Of a stretch of 64,000 nt of DNA, positions 6,831 through 14,614 are shown piece by piece. How positions within the stretch are numbered: position 1 is the first letter of the stretch; each line of letters begins with the position of its first letter. Under the pieces are notes generated by a model that worked only from the letters and a program-made list of their open reading frames with translations, did no database searches and was not told the origin of the DNA. The stretch comes from an uncultured Sulfurovum sp. (lineage in GTDB: Bacteria; Campylobacterota; Campylobacteria; Campylobacterales; Sulfurovaceae): NCBI GenBank assembly GCA_902727855.1, contig CACVAS010000036.1:92345-156344 (forward strand). The letters are read 5' to 3'. Both the position numbers and the translations under genes were made by a program.

Positions 6831-7829
6831 TTAACATATCCTTGGTAAGAGTTCACCTTTTGGCAGATCAAGGTAACGACTGCTTCCATAAGGTGAATGA
6901 AGTATCACTTTACCCTCTTTTTTCATACTCACTGCTCCAATGACAGTTGCTTTTTTTGTAGTTTCAAGTTTTTGTAGTGTCTCTATGGCTAACGGTGCAT
7001 CTTTTGCAGGTAGTGCCAGAATACATGTTCCTTCATTGGCAAAATCAAACGCCTCAAAACCAAACAGCTCACAGATACCCTGCACTGCTTCATCTACAGG
7101 TACACTTTTCTCTTCTATCTCAATACACACAGCGCTTTGTTCTGCCCATTCATTGAGTACAGCAGAAAGTCCACCTCTTGTTGCATCTCGCAATGCAGAG
7201 ATATTCACATTGCTCTCAATCAATGCATCAACTGCTGGCCACAAGGTCGCACAGTCACTCTCTAGGTTACCTGTAATGCCCAACCCTTCACGTTCCATCA
7301 AGATAGCCGCACCATGTCTGCCTACATCCCCAGAAACGATGATGACATCACCTTCTTGTAGGTTATTGGCTGAGATGCCCTCTTTTTGTATCTCCCCTAT
7401 GCCTGATGTGTTGATAAATATCTTATCTACTGCACCTTTGGGAACCACTTTTGTATCTCCACAAACAATCTTCGCCGCAGAGTGTTCAAGTTCTTTTGCC
7501 ATTGACTTCACTATGGTCTCCAAGTCATCAAACGCAAACCCCTCTTCTATCATAAACGCTGTACTCAAGTAAAGTGGTTTTGCCCCCATCATCGCAAGGT
7601 CATTAACCGTACCAGCGATGGCAAGTTTACCGATGTCTCCACCACTAAAGAAGATAGGACTCACCGTAAAACTATCGGTGGTAAATGCTATCTTACCTTC
7701 TACTTCCAACACAGCAGCATCTTCAGCTGCGATGAGTATATCATTGGAAAAATAGCGATAAAACAAATCATGGATCAAACTGTTCGTCTCTTCTCCACCA
7801 CCACCATGGCTTAGTTGTATCTGCTTCAT
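6831..7829 (-). CDS. hypE: hydrogenase maturation protein HypE
   Basis: A 332-residue PurM-like protein that dehydrates the S-carbamoyl group on its C-terminal Cys to thiocyanate, the source of the cyanide ligands of the NiFe centre. SHGGGGEETNSLI at the N-terminus, the metal/ATP motifs TTDSFTVSP and GGDIGKLAIAGTVNDLAMMG, GDTKVV, and SGDVGRHGAAI are present. The C-terminus LLPRIC ends in the required Cys. ATG overlaps the stop of the upstream RhuM-type gene by four bases, so translation is coupled to a gene that is not normally part of hyp operons. Confidence 0.97.
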   Translation of the reverse strand: MKQIQLSHGGGGEETNSLIHDLFYRYFSNDILIAAEDAAVLEVEGKIAFTTDSFTVSPIFFSGGDIGKLAIAGTVNDLAMMGAKPLYLSTAFMIEEGFAFDDLETIVKSMAKELEHSAAKIVCGDTKVVPKGAVDKIFINTSGIGEIQKEGISANNLQEGDVIIVSGDVGRHGAAILMEREGLGITGNLESDCATLWPAVDALIESNVNISALRDATRGGLSAVLNEWAEQSAVCIEIEEKSVPVDEAVQGICELFGFEAFDFANEGTCILALPAKDAPLAIETLQKLETTKKATVIGAVSMKKEGKVILHSPYGSSRYLDLPKGELLPRIC

Positions 7830-8824
7830 GTTTTGCCTTTCTGCTCTTTTAACATCTTAGCTGTACCAGCAATCTGTTTTATAAAATCCTCTTCAACTTT
7901 AGAGAGTTCATTTTTTGTTTTTTCTTTATATGATAAGTATTCTTCATTTGCTTTTTCAAGTGCTTTATCGTGACTAATTTTACCTGCATGGTTCAATATG
8001 TCTTTCCCAGTCATCTTTAAAAAGTCATCAAGTTTCTCTATCCAATTTTGCATATACATTGGGTTTTGATCTAAGGCTTGGATTTCTGCTATTTCTATAT
8101 AGGCGGTAACCATTCGATTCAATAGGTTTAATTCATCTTCATTCAAATAATTTTTAGCGATGCTTGTCTCTTGTTTTGTTGGTTTTGTGCCTTTAAAACT
8201 TGTAAGTCCCATATATGGCTTTTCACTGTCAACTCTTTGATACACTACCTCTGCTGCTGTATTGCCGTGAACTGCCCAGTGCATTTTATTTTGCACTGTT
8301 TGAAAAAACTGTACAGAAGTCTCTGATTTTGCATCATAGTCAATGCTAGTAGCATAAATATCAAGTACTTTTCGCCAAAACACTTTTTCTGAGGAACGTA
8401 TATCACGAATACGTGCCAATAGTTCTTCAAAATAATTACCTCCACCAGCCTCTTTAAGTAATTCATCATTCATAGTAAACCCTTTTACTATGTACTCTCT
8501 AAGTCGTCCTGTTGCCCATTGGCGGAATTTTGTGCCTTGAAGTGATTTTACTCTATATCCTACAGATATTATGACATCAAGATTATAAAAATTAGTAGGT
8601 TTAGTAGAAAAATCGGAATTTCCGATTTTTCTCATGCTAGTATCTTTTTCAAGCTCGTTATCTCTATAAATATTTAAAATATGTTCATTAATCGTTGAAC
8701 GGCTTTTTTGAAATAACTCTGCCATCTGTTCAATTGTAAGCCATACTGTTTCATCTTCAAGTCTTGTTTGGATCTTTGTTTGTCCATCTTCCGTTTGGTA
8801 AATTAGGATATTTGAATTAGTCAT
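7826..8824 (-). CDS. RhuM-family protein
   Basis: A 332-residue protein of the RhuM (virulence RhuM-like) family. It has an N-terminal helix-turn-helix-like region (VWLTIEQMAELFQKSRSTINEHI, about residues 27-49). The family block NLDVIISVGYRVKSLQGTKF-x-WAT follows at about 80-106. The C-terminal part is helical and ends in a charged coiled coil. The biochemical role of RhuM proteins is not established; they are common in accessory and defence-rich DNA. Here the gene overlaps the upstream coiled-coil gene by 8 bases and hypE by 4, so it is embedded in the hyp operon. Family call is firm, function unknown. Confidence 0.85.
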   Translation of the reverse strand: MTNSNILIYQTEDGQTKIQTRLEDETVWLTIEQMAELFQKSRSTINEHILNIYRDNELEKDTSMRKIGNSDFSTKPTNFYNLDVIISVGYRVKSLQGTKFRQWATGRLREYIVKGFTMNDELLKEAGGGNYFEELLARIRDIRSSEKVFWRKVLDIYATSIDYDAKSETSVQFFQTVQNKMHWAVHGNTAAEVVYQRVDSEKPYMGLTSFKGTKPTKQETSIAKNYLNEDELNLLNRMVTAYIEIAEIQALDQNPMYMQNWIEKLDDFLKMTGKDILNHAGKISHDKALEKANEEYLSYKEKTKNELSKVEEDFIKQIAGTAKMLKEQKGKT

Positions 8825-9977
8825 TAGATTCCCTATCCTTTTTATTGTTATCTGCTTTTATAAATTTTTTTTTAATCTCTCTTCGTAATATTTGAATCTG
8901 TTCATTTTGAGCTTTGTTTTGTTTTATCAATACCTCAGTTAGTTTTTCTAGTTTTGAGTTTGTTTCAATAATGGAAAACTGAATGTTTTCATTGGTTTTA
9001 ATCAGTAGATCAGAACCATTATCATGCCATACAGAATATGTAAATGCTATAGCTGTGATTAACGTTGACAAAACTGTTAAAATGATAATAATCTTTGTAA
9101 AAGTTAAGTTTTTTTGTGAATTTTGATTAGCGGAATCACTGGAGGTTTTAAGTTCACTAGCTATCTGAACCTGCGTCTTATATACTTCTTCCATGAACGA
9201 TACCGTCTGCTTCTCAGCTTCAATCATCAAATCTATTTTTGATGATAAATCTTTAAATGGCGCTAATCGCCGTTTTTCTTGATCTTGTATCTGTTTAGAA
9301 AAATCATAGTCAAACTTTGGAAATGTAGAGTCTAAATTTTCAAACGATACAGCTTCTGAATTAAAGGACGTAGCCATTTCACCTATACTTCTAAAAGAAT
9401 CAAAACTACTCTTTAATGATTCTCCCATTCCTATTGTTTTTAAAATATCACTAGATAGTCCTGATGAAAAAGAAGAGAACATTTTTCTTGCTAGTTCATG
9501 ATCTTTTTTATGCCTTTCCAATACCAGTCTATATACATACTCAATATAGGATTCGTTATCTTGTCTTAACAAAGATTCATCAATTTCTTCTTTTAAATAT
9601 ATTACAGGTGTAGCATCTTCTTTTTTTGAACTGCTTTTCCACTCCTTATAGAAAGATGAATGCTCCTCAATGAAAAGTTTAGCAATCTCCTCAAGCTCAT
9701 CTTTCGACAATTTATTTATATCCTCGCTCTTTAGTGTATATTCTTCTGGTCGCTCTAATTCTTCTCCAACTAAATCTTGCTTCAAATGTACAAAGAAAGG
9801 CAAATAACGTTTAAAAAACTCTTTACTTTCTAGTTCTTCCAGTTTCCTGCCAAGCTTCTTCTCTATTCCAATTATTTCTTTAACTCGAACTTTAAATAAA
9901 TATAAATCACCTATAGAGGTCTGAATATTAGTAAATGATTTAGTACTTGTTCTGAGTTTCTTTATATCAACTGCCAT
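8817..9977 (-). CDS. membrane-anchored coiled-coil protein of unknown function
   Basis: A 386-residue protein I do not recognise. The first 290 residues are charged and mostly helical (KKLGRKLEELESKEFFKRYL; KDELEEIAKLFIEEHSSFYK), with a Ser-rich middle (about 190-225). One transmembrane segment lies at about 295-318 (IIIILTVLSTLITAIAFTYSV). A C-terminal coiled coil ends in a Lys/Asp tail. No catalytic motif is visible. It overlaps the RhuM-family gene by 8 bases, so the two probably act together, and it has a 115-base AT-rich upstream region of its own. The pair separates hypD from hypE. Confidence 0.7.
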   Translation of the reverse strand: MAVDIKKLRTSTKSFTNIQTSIGDLYLFKVRVKEIIGIEKKLGRKLEELESKEFFKRYLPFFVHLKQDLVGEELERPEEYTLKSEDINKLSKDELEEIAKLFIEEHSSFYKEWKSSSKKEDATPVIYLKEEIDESLLRQDNESYIEYVYRLVLERHKKDHELARKMFSSFSSGLSSDILKTIGMGESLKSSFDSFRSIGEMATSFNSEAVSFENLDSTFPKFDYDFSKQIQDQEKRRLAPFKDLSSKIDLMIEAEKQTVSFMEEVYKTQVQIASELKTSSDSANQNSQKNLTFTKIIIILTVLSTLITAIAFTYSVWHDNGSDLLIKTNENIQFSIIETNSKLEKLTEVLIKQNKAQNEQIQILRREIKKKFIKADNNKKDRESND

Positions 9978-10092
9978 ACTTTTCCTCTCATAAGTTTTGT
10001 TCGTAATATATCTTTCATATATACTTAATAGTTTATATACTATTTTTTATAGTTATTTTCTATAATATCACCCTACTAATCAATACATTCTA
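9978..10092 (-). promoter_or_regulatory. AT-rich gap after hypD, likely promoter of the accessory gene pair
   Basis: This 115-base spacer is much larger than the junctions elsewhere in the hyp run. On the minus strand it carries several -10-like stretches (ATATTATAGA, GTATATAAAC) and a small inverted repeat ATAGT-N6-ACTAT. A separate promoter for the coiled-coil and RhuM-type genes is likely. No -35 match is clear. Confidence 0.35.
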
Positions 10093-11214
10093 TCAAACCT
10101 CACCATACCGATAATAAGCATTACAAGCCCCTTCAGAACTCACCATACAAGACCCCACAGGTGTGTTAGGTGTGCAGGCCGTGCCAAATACCCTACAGTC
10201 ATTTGGTTTAGCAAGTCCTTTGAGGATAGTCCCACAGATGCAAAGTTTATGGTCATCTATAGGTTCTGTGGGCAAGATGTCTGCAAATATTTTTTCTGCA
10301 TCATATTTGGCATACTGCTCTCTTAGTACTAGTGCACTGTGAGGAATGTCACCTATACCGCGCCAACGAAAATGTACACGCGGTTCCATGAATTTATCTA
10401 TCATTGCTTGTGCTTTGACATTACCTTCTAAGGTCACAGACCTACTATACTGAATCTCCATTTCACAACGATTTTCATTTTTCTGTTTAAGTATCATCAA
10501 AATACTCTGCATCACATCTACCGGTTCAAAACCACTGACTACCACTGGCGTAGCGTAGTTTTTAGGTAAAGACTCATAAATTTTAGCGCCGGAGATGACA
10601 CTCACATGTGCTGGTCCGATAAAAGCATTGATCTGTGCTTGACCATCTGCCATGATGGCATCTACGGCAGGTGGTACAAGTACATGATTGATGTGAAAAT
10701 AGAGATTGCTAATACCACGTTTTTCCATCTGTTCCAAAACGGCTGCTGTCATAGGCGTAGTGGTCTCAAACCCTATGGCAAAGAAAATGACCTTTTTATC
10801 AAGATTTTCAAGTGCTATTTTTATGGCATCTAAAGGTGAGTAAAGTGCTCTAATGTCATAGCCATTTGCACGCTCTACTGCCAAAGAACTTTTAGAACCT
10901 GGTACACGTATCATATCTCCAAGTGTGAGTAAAATGCTGTCTTCTACATGTGCGAGTGCTATGGCATGGTCTATACGCTCTTTAGGCATAATGCACACAG
11001 GACAACCAGGCCCATGTATGAAGTCGATGTTCTTTGGAAGTAACTGCTTCAGTCCATACTTCATAATAGTATGCGTATGTCCACCACACACTTCCATGAT
11101 CTTTAACGGTTCTTTTAAGTGTTTTGCTTCTTCATTGATAGCCCATGCTAACGCTTTGATGGTGTCGGGATCACGAAAACCATTATAAAGATCTTTTAAC
11201 TCAAGTTCGCTCAT
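10093..11214 (-). CDS. hypD: hydrogenase maturation protein HypD
   Basis: A 373-residue Fe-S protein that, with HypC, assembles the Fe(CN)2CO unit. Conserved motifs: MEVCGGHTHTIMKYGL, HGPGCPVCIMP, LTLGDMIRVPG, FAIGFETTTP and the C-terminal cysteine block CICGTILKGLAKPNDC, then FGTACTPNTPVGSCMVSSEG. It overlaps hypC by four bases. Length is standard for the family. Confidence 0.97.
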   Translation of the reverse strand: MSELELKDLYNGFRDPDTIKALAWAINEEAKHLKEPLKIMEVCGGHTHTIMKYGLKQLLPKNIDFIHGPGCPVCIMPKERIDHAIALAHVEDSILLTLGDMIRVPGSKSSLAVERANGYDIRALYSPLDAIKIALENLDKKVIFFAIGFETTTPMTAAVLEQMEKRGISNLYFHINHVLVPPAVDAIMADGQAQINAFIGPAHVSVISGAKIYESLPKNYATPVVVSGFEPVDVMQSILMILKQKNENRCEMEIQYSRSVTLEGNVKAQAMIDKFMEPRVHFRWRGIGDIPHSALVLREQYAKYDAEKIFADILPTEPIDDHKLCICGTILKGLAKPNDCRVFGTACTPNTPVGSCMVSSEGACNAYYRYGEV

Positions 11215-11498
11215 CCCTCGCCTCGAGCATCACAGTTATCATCCTCTTCTATGACCTGCCGTCGTTCTTCCTCTTCCATGGCTTCGAGCATCTCTTTGTA
11301 GACTTCTAAACTCTGTAGTGCTTCTGCTTCGTCTATCTTATTCATAGCAAACCCCACATGAATGAGTATATAATCGCCTATGTCTACCACGTCAGGCATC
11401 AAGTCAAGACTTACCTGCCGTTTAATGCCCATGGTATCAACTGTAGCCATATTGTCTTCATCTATCTCAACTATTTTTGACGGTATAGAAAGACACAT
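11211..11498 (-). CDS. hypC: hydrogenase assembly chaperone HypC
   Basis: A 95-residue HypC/HupF chaperone that carries the iron unit from HypD to the large subunit. The start is ATG at 11496-11498, because mature HypC needs Cys right after the initiator Met (MCLSIPSKIVEID). A longer in-frame start at 11546 would bury that Cys. VDIGDYILIHVGFAMNKID is the second family block. The C-terminal tail is acidic. The repeat element copy B lies between this gene and hypB. Confidence 0.95.
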   Translation of the reverse strand: MCLSIPSKIVEIDEDNMATVDTMGIKRQVSLDLMPDVVDIGDYILIHVGFAMNKIDEAEALQSLEVYKEMLEAMEEEERRQVIEEDDNCDARGEG

Positions 11499-11518
11499 AA
11501 AAAATCCTTTTTTATCAT

Positions 11519-11606
11519 TTAGTCTCCGACGTCGGTGCATAAGCACAACGACTCTGGTTCCGAAGCTAACAACGTGAAACTATTCACCTTGTCTAAACGC
11601 TTCTCA
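11519..11606 (-). repeat. hairpin repeat element, copy B
   Basis: It has the same layout as copy A at 6305-6402: GGTTCC, then GAAGC-TA, a 10-bp stem with one mismatch and a 4-base loop (plus 11569-11578 and 11583-11592, loop ACTA), then GCTTC. It supplies the last codons and stop of hypB and sits 20 bases before hypC. Stem bases differ from copy A but still pair. Confidence 0.55.
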
Positions 11607-12375
11607 TACTTCGTTTAAATTCAATCCACTCTATGACTTTTTGTATACTTGCATCATCTTTGGTATTGACCTCTAAAATGTCAACGTTAGGTTTGATTTT
11701 TCTTGCTTCTGTTTTTTCATGCTCAATGTCATAGTCAAAATGAGGCAACAGATCTGTTTTGGTGATGAGAATCAAGTCAGCCTTGGCAAACATCACTGGA
11801 TACTTTTCTATCTTATCTCCGCCTTCAGGAATGGAGACTAGGACAATGTTCAGATGTGTACCCACATCATAAGAGGCAGGACACACAAGGTTTCCTACAT
11901 TTTCTACAAAACAGACATCTAGGTCTGTAAGAGGCATAGCATGTAGACCTTTATGCACCATAAAAGCATCTAGGTGACAGGCAGAACCTGTTTGTATCTG
12001 AAAGGCGGGTATCCCTTTTGCTTTGATGCGGTCTGCATCACGACTTGTCTCCAGGTCACCTTCAATCACACCAAACTTGAACTTCGCCAAATCTGCCATT
12101 TTTTCAAGCAGTGCCGTCTTTCCAGACCCTGGAGAACTCATGAGGTTTATTGCCAGTACCCCATGACTGTCAAAATGACTACGGTTATGCCCAGCTTCAT
12201 GGTCATTTTTATCTAATATCTTACTAATGACTGCTATGGTTTTAGTGTCATTGAGTTGAGGGTTATGATGTAAATGTTCATGTGCTTTTTGGTGTGTGTG
12301 AGAATGTTCCTCCTCACCTTCATGTGTGTGTGCTACAGCACCTTCTGTTATACTACATCCGCAATCTGTACACAT
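11593..12375 (-). CDS. hypB: hydrogenase nickel-incorporation GTPase HypB
   Basis: A 260-residue GTPase that drives nickel insertion with HypA. The N-terminus has the high-affinity metal motif CTDCGC and a His-rich stretch (HTHEGEEEHSHTHQKAHEHL, about residues 16-35) suited to nickel storage. The P-loop is MSSPGSGKTALLEK. The inter-subunit metal site is in GSACHLDAFMVHKGL, Walker B is in VCFVENVGNLVCP, and the guanine motif is TKTDLLPHF. Its last residues (SMRSV) are encoded by the repeat element, so the C-terminus may have been altered by that insertion. It lies nine bases downstream of the NicO permease gene. Confidence 0.97.
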   Translation of the reverse strand: MCTDCGCSITEGAVAHTHEGEEEHSHTHQKAHEHLHHNPQLNDTKTIAVISKILDKNDHEAGHNRSHFDSHGVLAINLMSSPGSGKTALLEKMADLAKFKFGVIEGDLETSRDADRIKAKGIPAFQIQTGSACHLDAFMVHKGLHAMPLTDLDVCFVENVGNLVCPASYDVGTHLNIVLVSIPEGGDKIEKYPVMFAKADLILITKTDLLPHFDYDIEHEKTEARKIKPNVDILEVNTKDDASIQKVIEWIEFKRSMRSV

Positions 12376-12384
12376 CTCTTTCTC

Positions 12385-13029
12385 CTACCCTACTAATATG
12401 TTTGTTCCAACTACCAGTGAAATGATTCCTGCAGCCGTAAACGCTCTTCTTACATTTGTAAGGTTTCCTAAGAAGTTTTGATTGATATAAAGCATCACAA
12501 TACCAAATAGACCAAAGATCAACATCACACCCAGTGTAAATGCGCCTACCATCATAAAGTCCACTTGCGCACCTTGTACTACACCAAGGGTAATGAGCAT
12601 ACCTCTCACGCCTCCAGCACCCATAAGAAGCCCTAATGTCAGTGACGAACTTTTGGCTACCGCATCACCCTCATGCTCATGTGATTTCCCAAACCAGATG
12701 TGGATGTGTTGTTTACCTTCATGTTCGTGTGTACGAAGCTGTATGCGATTTGCATAGACCATATAGAATAGGTAAAGTCCCATCGCTATGATAACCGTAG
12801 CTGAAATGACATCACCATACGATAGTATCTCTTCTGAGATAGAGATACTCTGAAGCACTTTTGCAAAGATAAAAAGACTCACCCCATGCCCTATGGCAAA
12901 AAGTGCGGTGATCATAAATGTCTTTTGCTTGTTCTTCCCTATGGAAAAGTCTGCAATCGCCGTAAGATGGTCAGGTCCAAAGGCATGAAGCACACCATAC
13001 CAAAATACTAAAAGTAGTGATAACTCCAT
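12385..13029 (-). CDS. NicO/RcnA-type nickel permease
   Basis: A 214-residue integral membrane protein with about six hydrophobic segments. The first segment carries HAFGPDHLTAIADF, the H-x4-DH motif of nickel/cobalt permeases. A second conserved block is ALFAIGHGVSLFIF. The cytoplasmic or periplasmic loop is His-rich (RTHEHEGKQHIHIWF, KSHEHEGD), and the block LLMGAGGVRGMLITLG follows. As first gene of the hyp run with a strong AAGGAGAG site, it most likely supplies nickel to HypB/HypA. Import rather than export is inferred from context. Confidence 0.85.
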   Translation of the reverse strand: MELSLLLVFWYGVLHAFGPDHLTAIADFSIGKNKQKTFMITALFAIGHGVSLFIFAKVLQSISISEEILSYGDVISATVIIAMGLYLFYMVYANRIQLRTHEHEGKQHIHIWFGKSHEHEGDAVAKSSSLTLGLLMGAGGVRGMLITLGVVQGAQVDFMMVGAFTLGVMLIFGLFGIVMLYINQNFLGNLTNVRRAFTAAGIISLVVGTNILVG

Positions 13030-13128
13030 TTTCTCTCCTTAAAATAAATACATATTTACTATGATAGTCTTTAAACATTATGTACGTATTAAAAAAATCA
13101 TTTCTACTCTATTTTAAGGACTAAAAAG

Positions 13129-13134
13129 TATACT
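13129..13134 (+). promoter_or_regulatory. -10 box implying a leaderless transcript
   Basis: TATACT at 13129-13134 ends six bases before the ATG at 13141, so transcription would begin at or next to the start codon. There is no Shine-Dalgarno sequence directly before that ATG. No clear -35 box is seen. Confidence 0.45.
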
Positions 13135-13140
13135 CTTATT

Positions 13141-13764
13141 ATGAAATGTATCTATTGTGATCACCCTTATACCTATCTACTAGGAGACGATCAACGTAAG
13201 TGCGGAAACTGCAAGAGAAAATTTAGCCAAAAAAAGCTAGAACGTGAAGCAAAACTCTTCACACATTTTAAAAATGGGAACACTGCCAGAGAGACTGCCC
13301 TAAATACCAAAATGCACTTTTCCACCGTGCAAAAGTACTTTGAAAAATTTAGAAGAAACCTTGCACTAGAAGCAGATACCCTCTACAGGGACAATGCCCA
13401 CAGAGTCACTGGGTATGACGAGTATCTCTACCTCCCAAAAAGTCTTAAAATAGAAGAAAACATACACAAATTACAGCACTTTCTTACCCTCTCTTATGAT
13501 AGCAAGGTCTATAACCTCATGATGCCACGTGCAAGGGCAATGCCCTTAGAAGATGACGAAGAAAAAGAAAATAAACTCAGACTCAAGTACCTCAAATTCA
13601 ATAAAGTAGCTAAACACTCTACAGCACAGTCCACCATCACAAATTTTTGGGACTATTTTGAGGCATTCATATTACAGTACAAGGGAGTAAGTGATGAACA
13701 ATTTATCTTTTATCTGAAAGAAGCAGAGTGGCGGTTTAATACGATTAGCAACATATCGTCTTAG
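13141..13764 (+). CDS. zinc-ribbon/HTH protein derived from an IS1595-type transposase
   Basis: A 207-residue protein. Two C-x2-C pairs (Cys 3/6 and 21/24; KCIYCDH, KCGNCKRKFS) form a transposase-like zinc ribbon, followed by a helix-turn-helix (NTARETALNTKMHFSTVQKYF). The C-terminus VSDEQFIFYLKEAEWRFN matches the final helix of ISXO2/IS1595 transposases. The middle, which should hold the DDE catalytic core (about 100 more residues), is shortened. No inverted repeats flank it. It is divergent from the nicO-hyp operon across a 111-base gap, so a domesticated DNA-binding regulator of those genes is plausible but unproven. Confidence 0.65.
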   Translation: MKCIYCDHPYTYLLGDDQRKCGNCKRKFSQKKLEREAKLFTHFKNGNTARETALNTKMHFSTVQKYFEKFRRNLALEADTLYRDNAHRVTGYDEYLYLPKSLKIEENIHKLQHFLTLSYDSKVYNLMMPRARAMPLEDDEEKENKLRLKYLKFNKVAKHSTAQSTITNFWDYFEAFILQYKGVSDEQFIFYLKEAEWRFNTISNISS

Positions 13765-13902
13765 ATAACACATTCAAGAAGAAAAGAATGCGTTTAGATT
13801 TTCCAAGTAATTGCCTAAGAAGTTGCATAGTTTTCATGAGTACAGATACTTTCCATAAAACTGATAAAAAAGAAGTGAAAATATGACACCTACGTATATT
13901 CA

Positions 13903-13932
13903 GTTGAAATAGTCAACTATTTTTTGTATACT
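13903..13932 (+). promoter_or_regulatory. promoter and inverted-repeat operator upstream of the hupE pair
   Basis: TTGAAA (13904-13909), a 17-base spacer and TATACT (13927-13932) form a good sigma70 promoter. The inverted repeat GTTGA-N5-TCAAC (13903-13917) overlaps the -35 box and could be a repressor site, for example for nickel control. The leader to the ATG at 14021 is about 80 bases and includes GGAGG-N10-CCTC. The rest of 13765-13900 shows no gene. Confidence 0.6.
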
Positions 13933-14020
13933 ACACGATAATTTACAAAAGGGTTGGAGGATCTTTTATACCTCTAATAACGAAGTATATTTCACTATCA
14001 AAAAACAAATAGGAGAAAAA

Positions 14021-14614
14021 ATGAATACTCGAAACTTTTCATCTCTGGTGATTTTAACACTCTTCATGGCTTACACTTCTACCGTAAGCGCACATGAAAG
14101 TACAGGTATCAGTGGAGGCTTTATTAGTGGTTTTCTCCACCCAATTCTTGGTTGGGATCATGTCGTAGCAATGGTTGCCGTTGGATTGTGGGGAGCATTT
14201 TTAGGCAAACCTGCAATCTGGGTTCTCCCAGTCATTTTTCCTCTGGTTATGGCTTTTGGTGGAGCACTTGGTGTCATAGGTGTGCCAATTCCGGCAGTAG
14301 AAACGGGTATTGCCGCATCTGCTCTCGTGTTGGGTATTATGGTTGCTTTTGCAGTCCGTCCACCTATATGGGTCGCAGGAGTCATAGTTGGTGCTTTTGC
14401 CATTTTTCACGGTCATGCACACGGTACAGAATTGCCAAATTCGGCAAATCCATTGGCATATAGCGTCGGATTTGTTTTATCTACAGGCTTACTTCATTTG
14501 TTGGGTATTGCTTTTGGTCTGCTGGTACACTGGCCTGCTGGAAAAATCGCTGTTCGAGTTGGCGGTGGATTGATTGCACTTGCTGGAGTTGGTTTCCTTG
14601 CCGGTATCCTATGA
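14021..14614 (+). CDS. hupE: HupE/UreJ family nickel permease (first copy)
   Basis: A 197-residue membrane protein with a cleavable signal peptide (about 1-24, ending VSAHES) and about six transmembrane segments. The HupE/UreJ motif HPILGWDHVVAMVAVGLWG (about 41-59) contains the His and Asp-His metal ligands. FAIFHGHAHGTELP (about 126-139) is the second His-rich family block. The full family length is present. The codons are visibly richer in G and C than in neighbouring genes, which suggests acquisition from another lineage. The stop overlaps the next gene (ATGA), and a promoter/operator lies at 13903-13932. Confidence 0.9.
   Translation: MNTRNFSSLVILTLFMAYTSTVSAHESTGISGGFISGFLHPILGWDHVVAMVAVGLWGAFLGKPAIWVLPVIFPLVMAFGGALGVIGVPIPAVETGIAASALVLGIMVAFAVRPPIWVAGVIVGAFAIFHGHAHGTELPNSANPLAYSVGFVLSTGLLHLLGIAFGLLVHWPAGKIAVRVGGGLIALAGVGFLAGIL

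Noticed and set aside
6940..7572. 210-codon plus-strand ORF opposite hypE
   Set aside because: Exact antisense shadow of a well-conserved gene, Ser/Cys/Ala-rich translation without family motifs.
13141..13764. Active insertion sequence
   Set aside because: The DDE core is shortened and no inverted repeats or target duplication flank the gene.
13935..14020. Nickel/cobalt riboswitch in the hupE leader
   Set aside because: Only one short possible stem (GGAGG/CCTC) is visible and no known riboswitch core can be matched.
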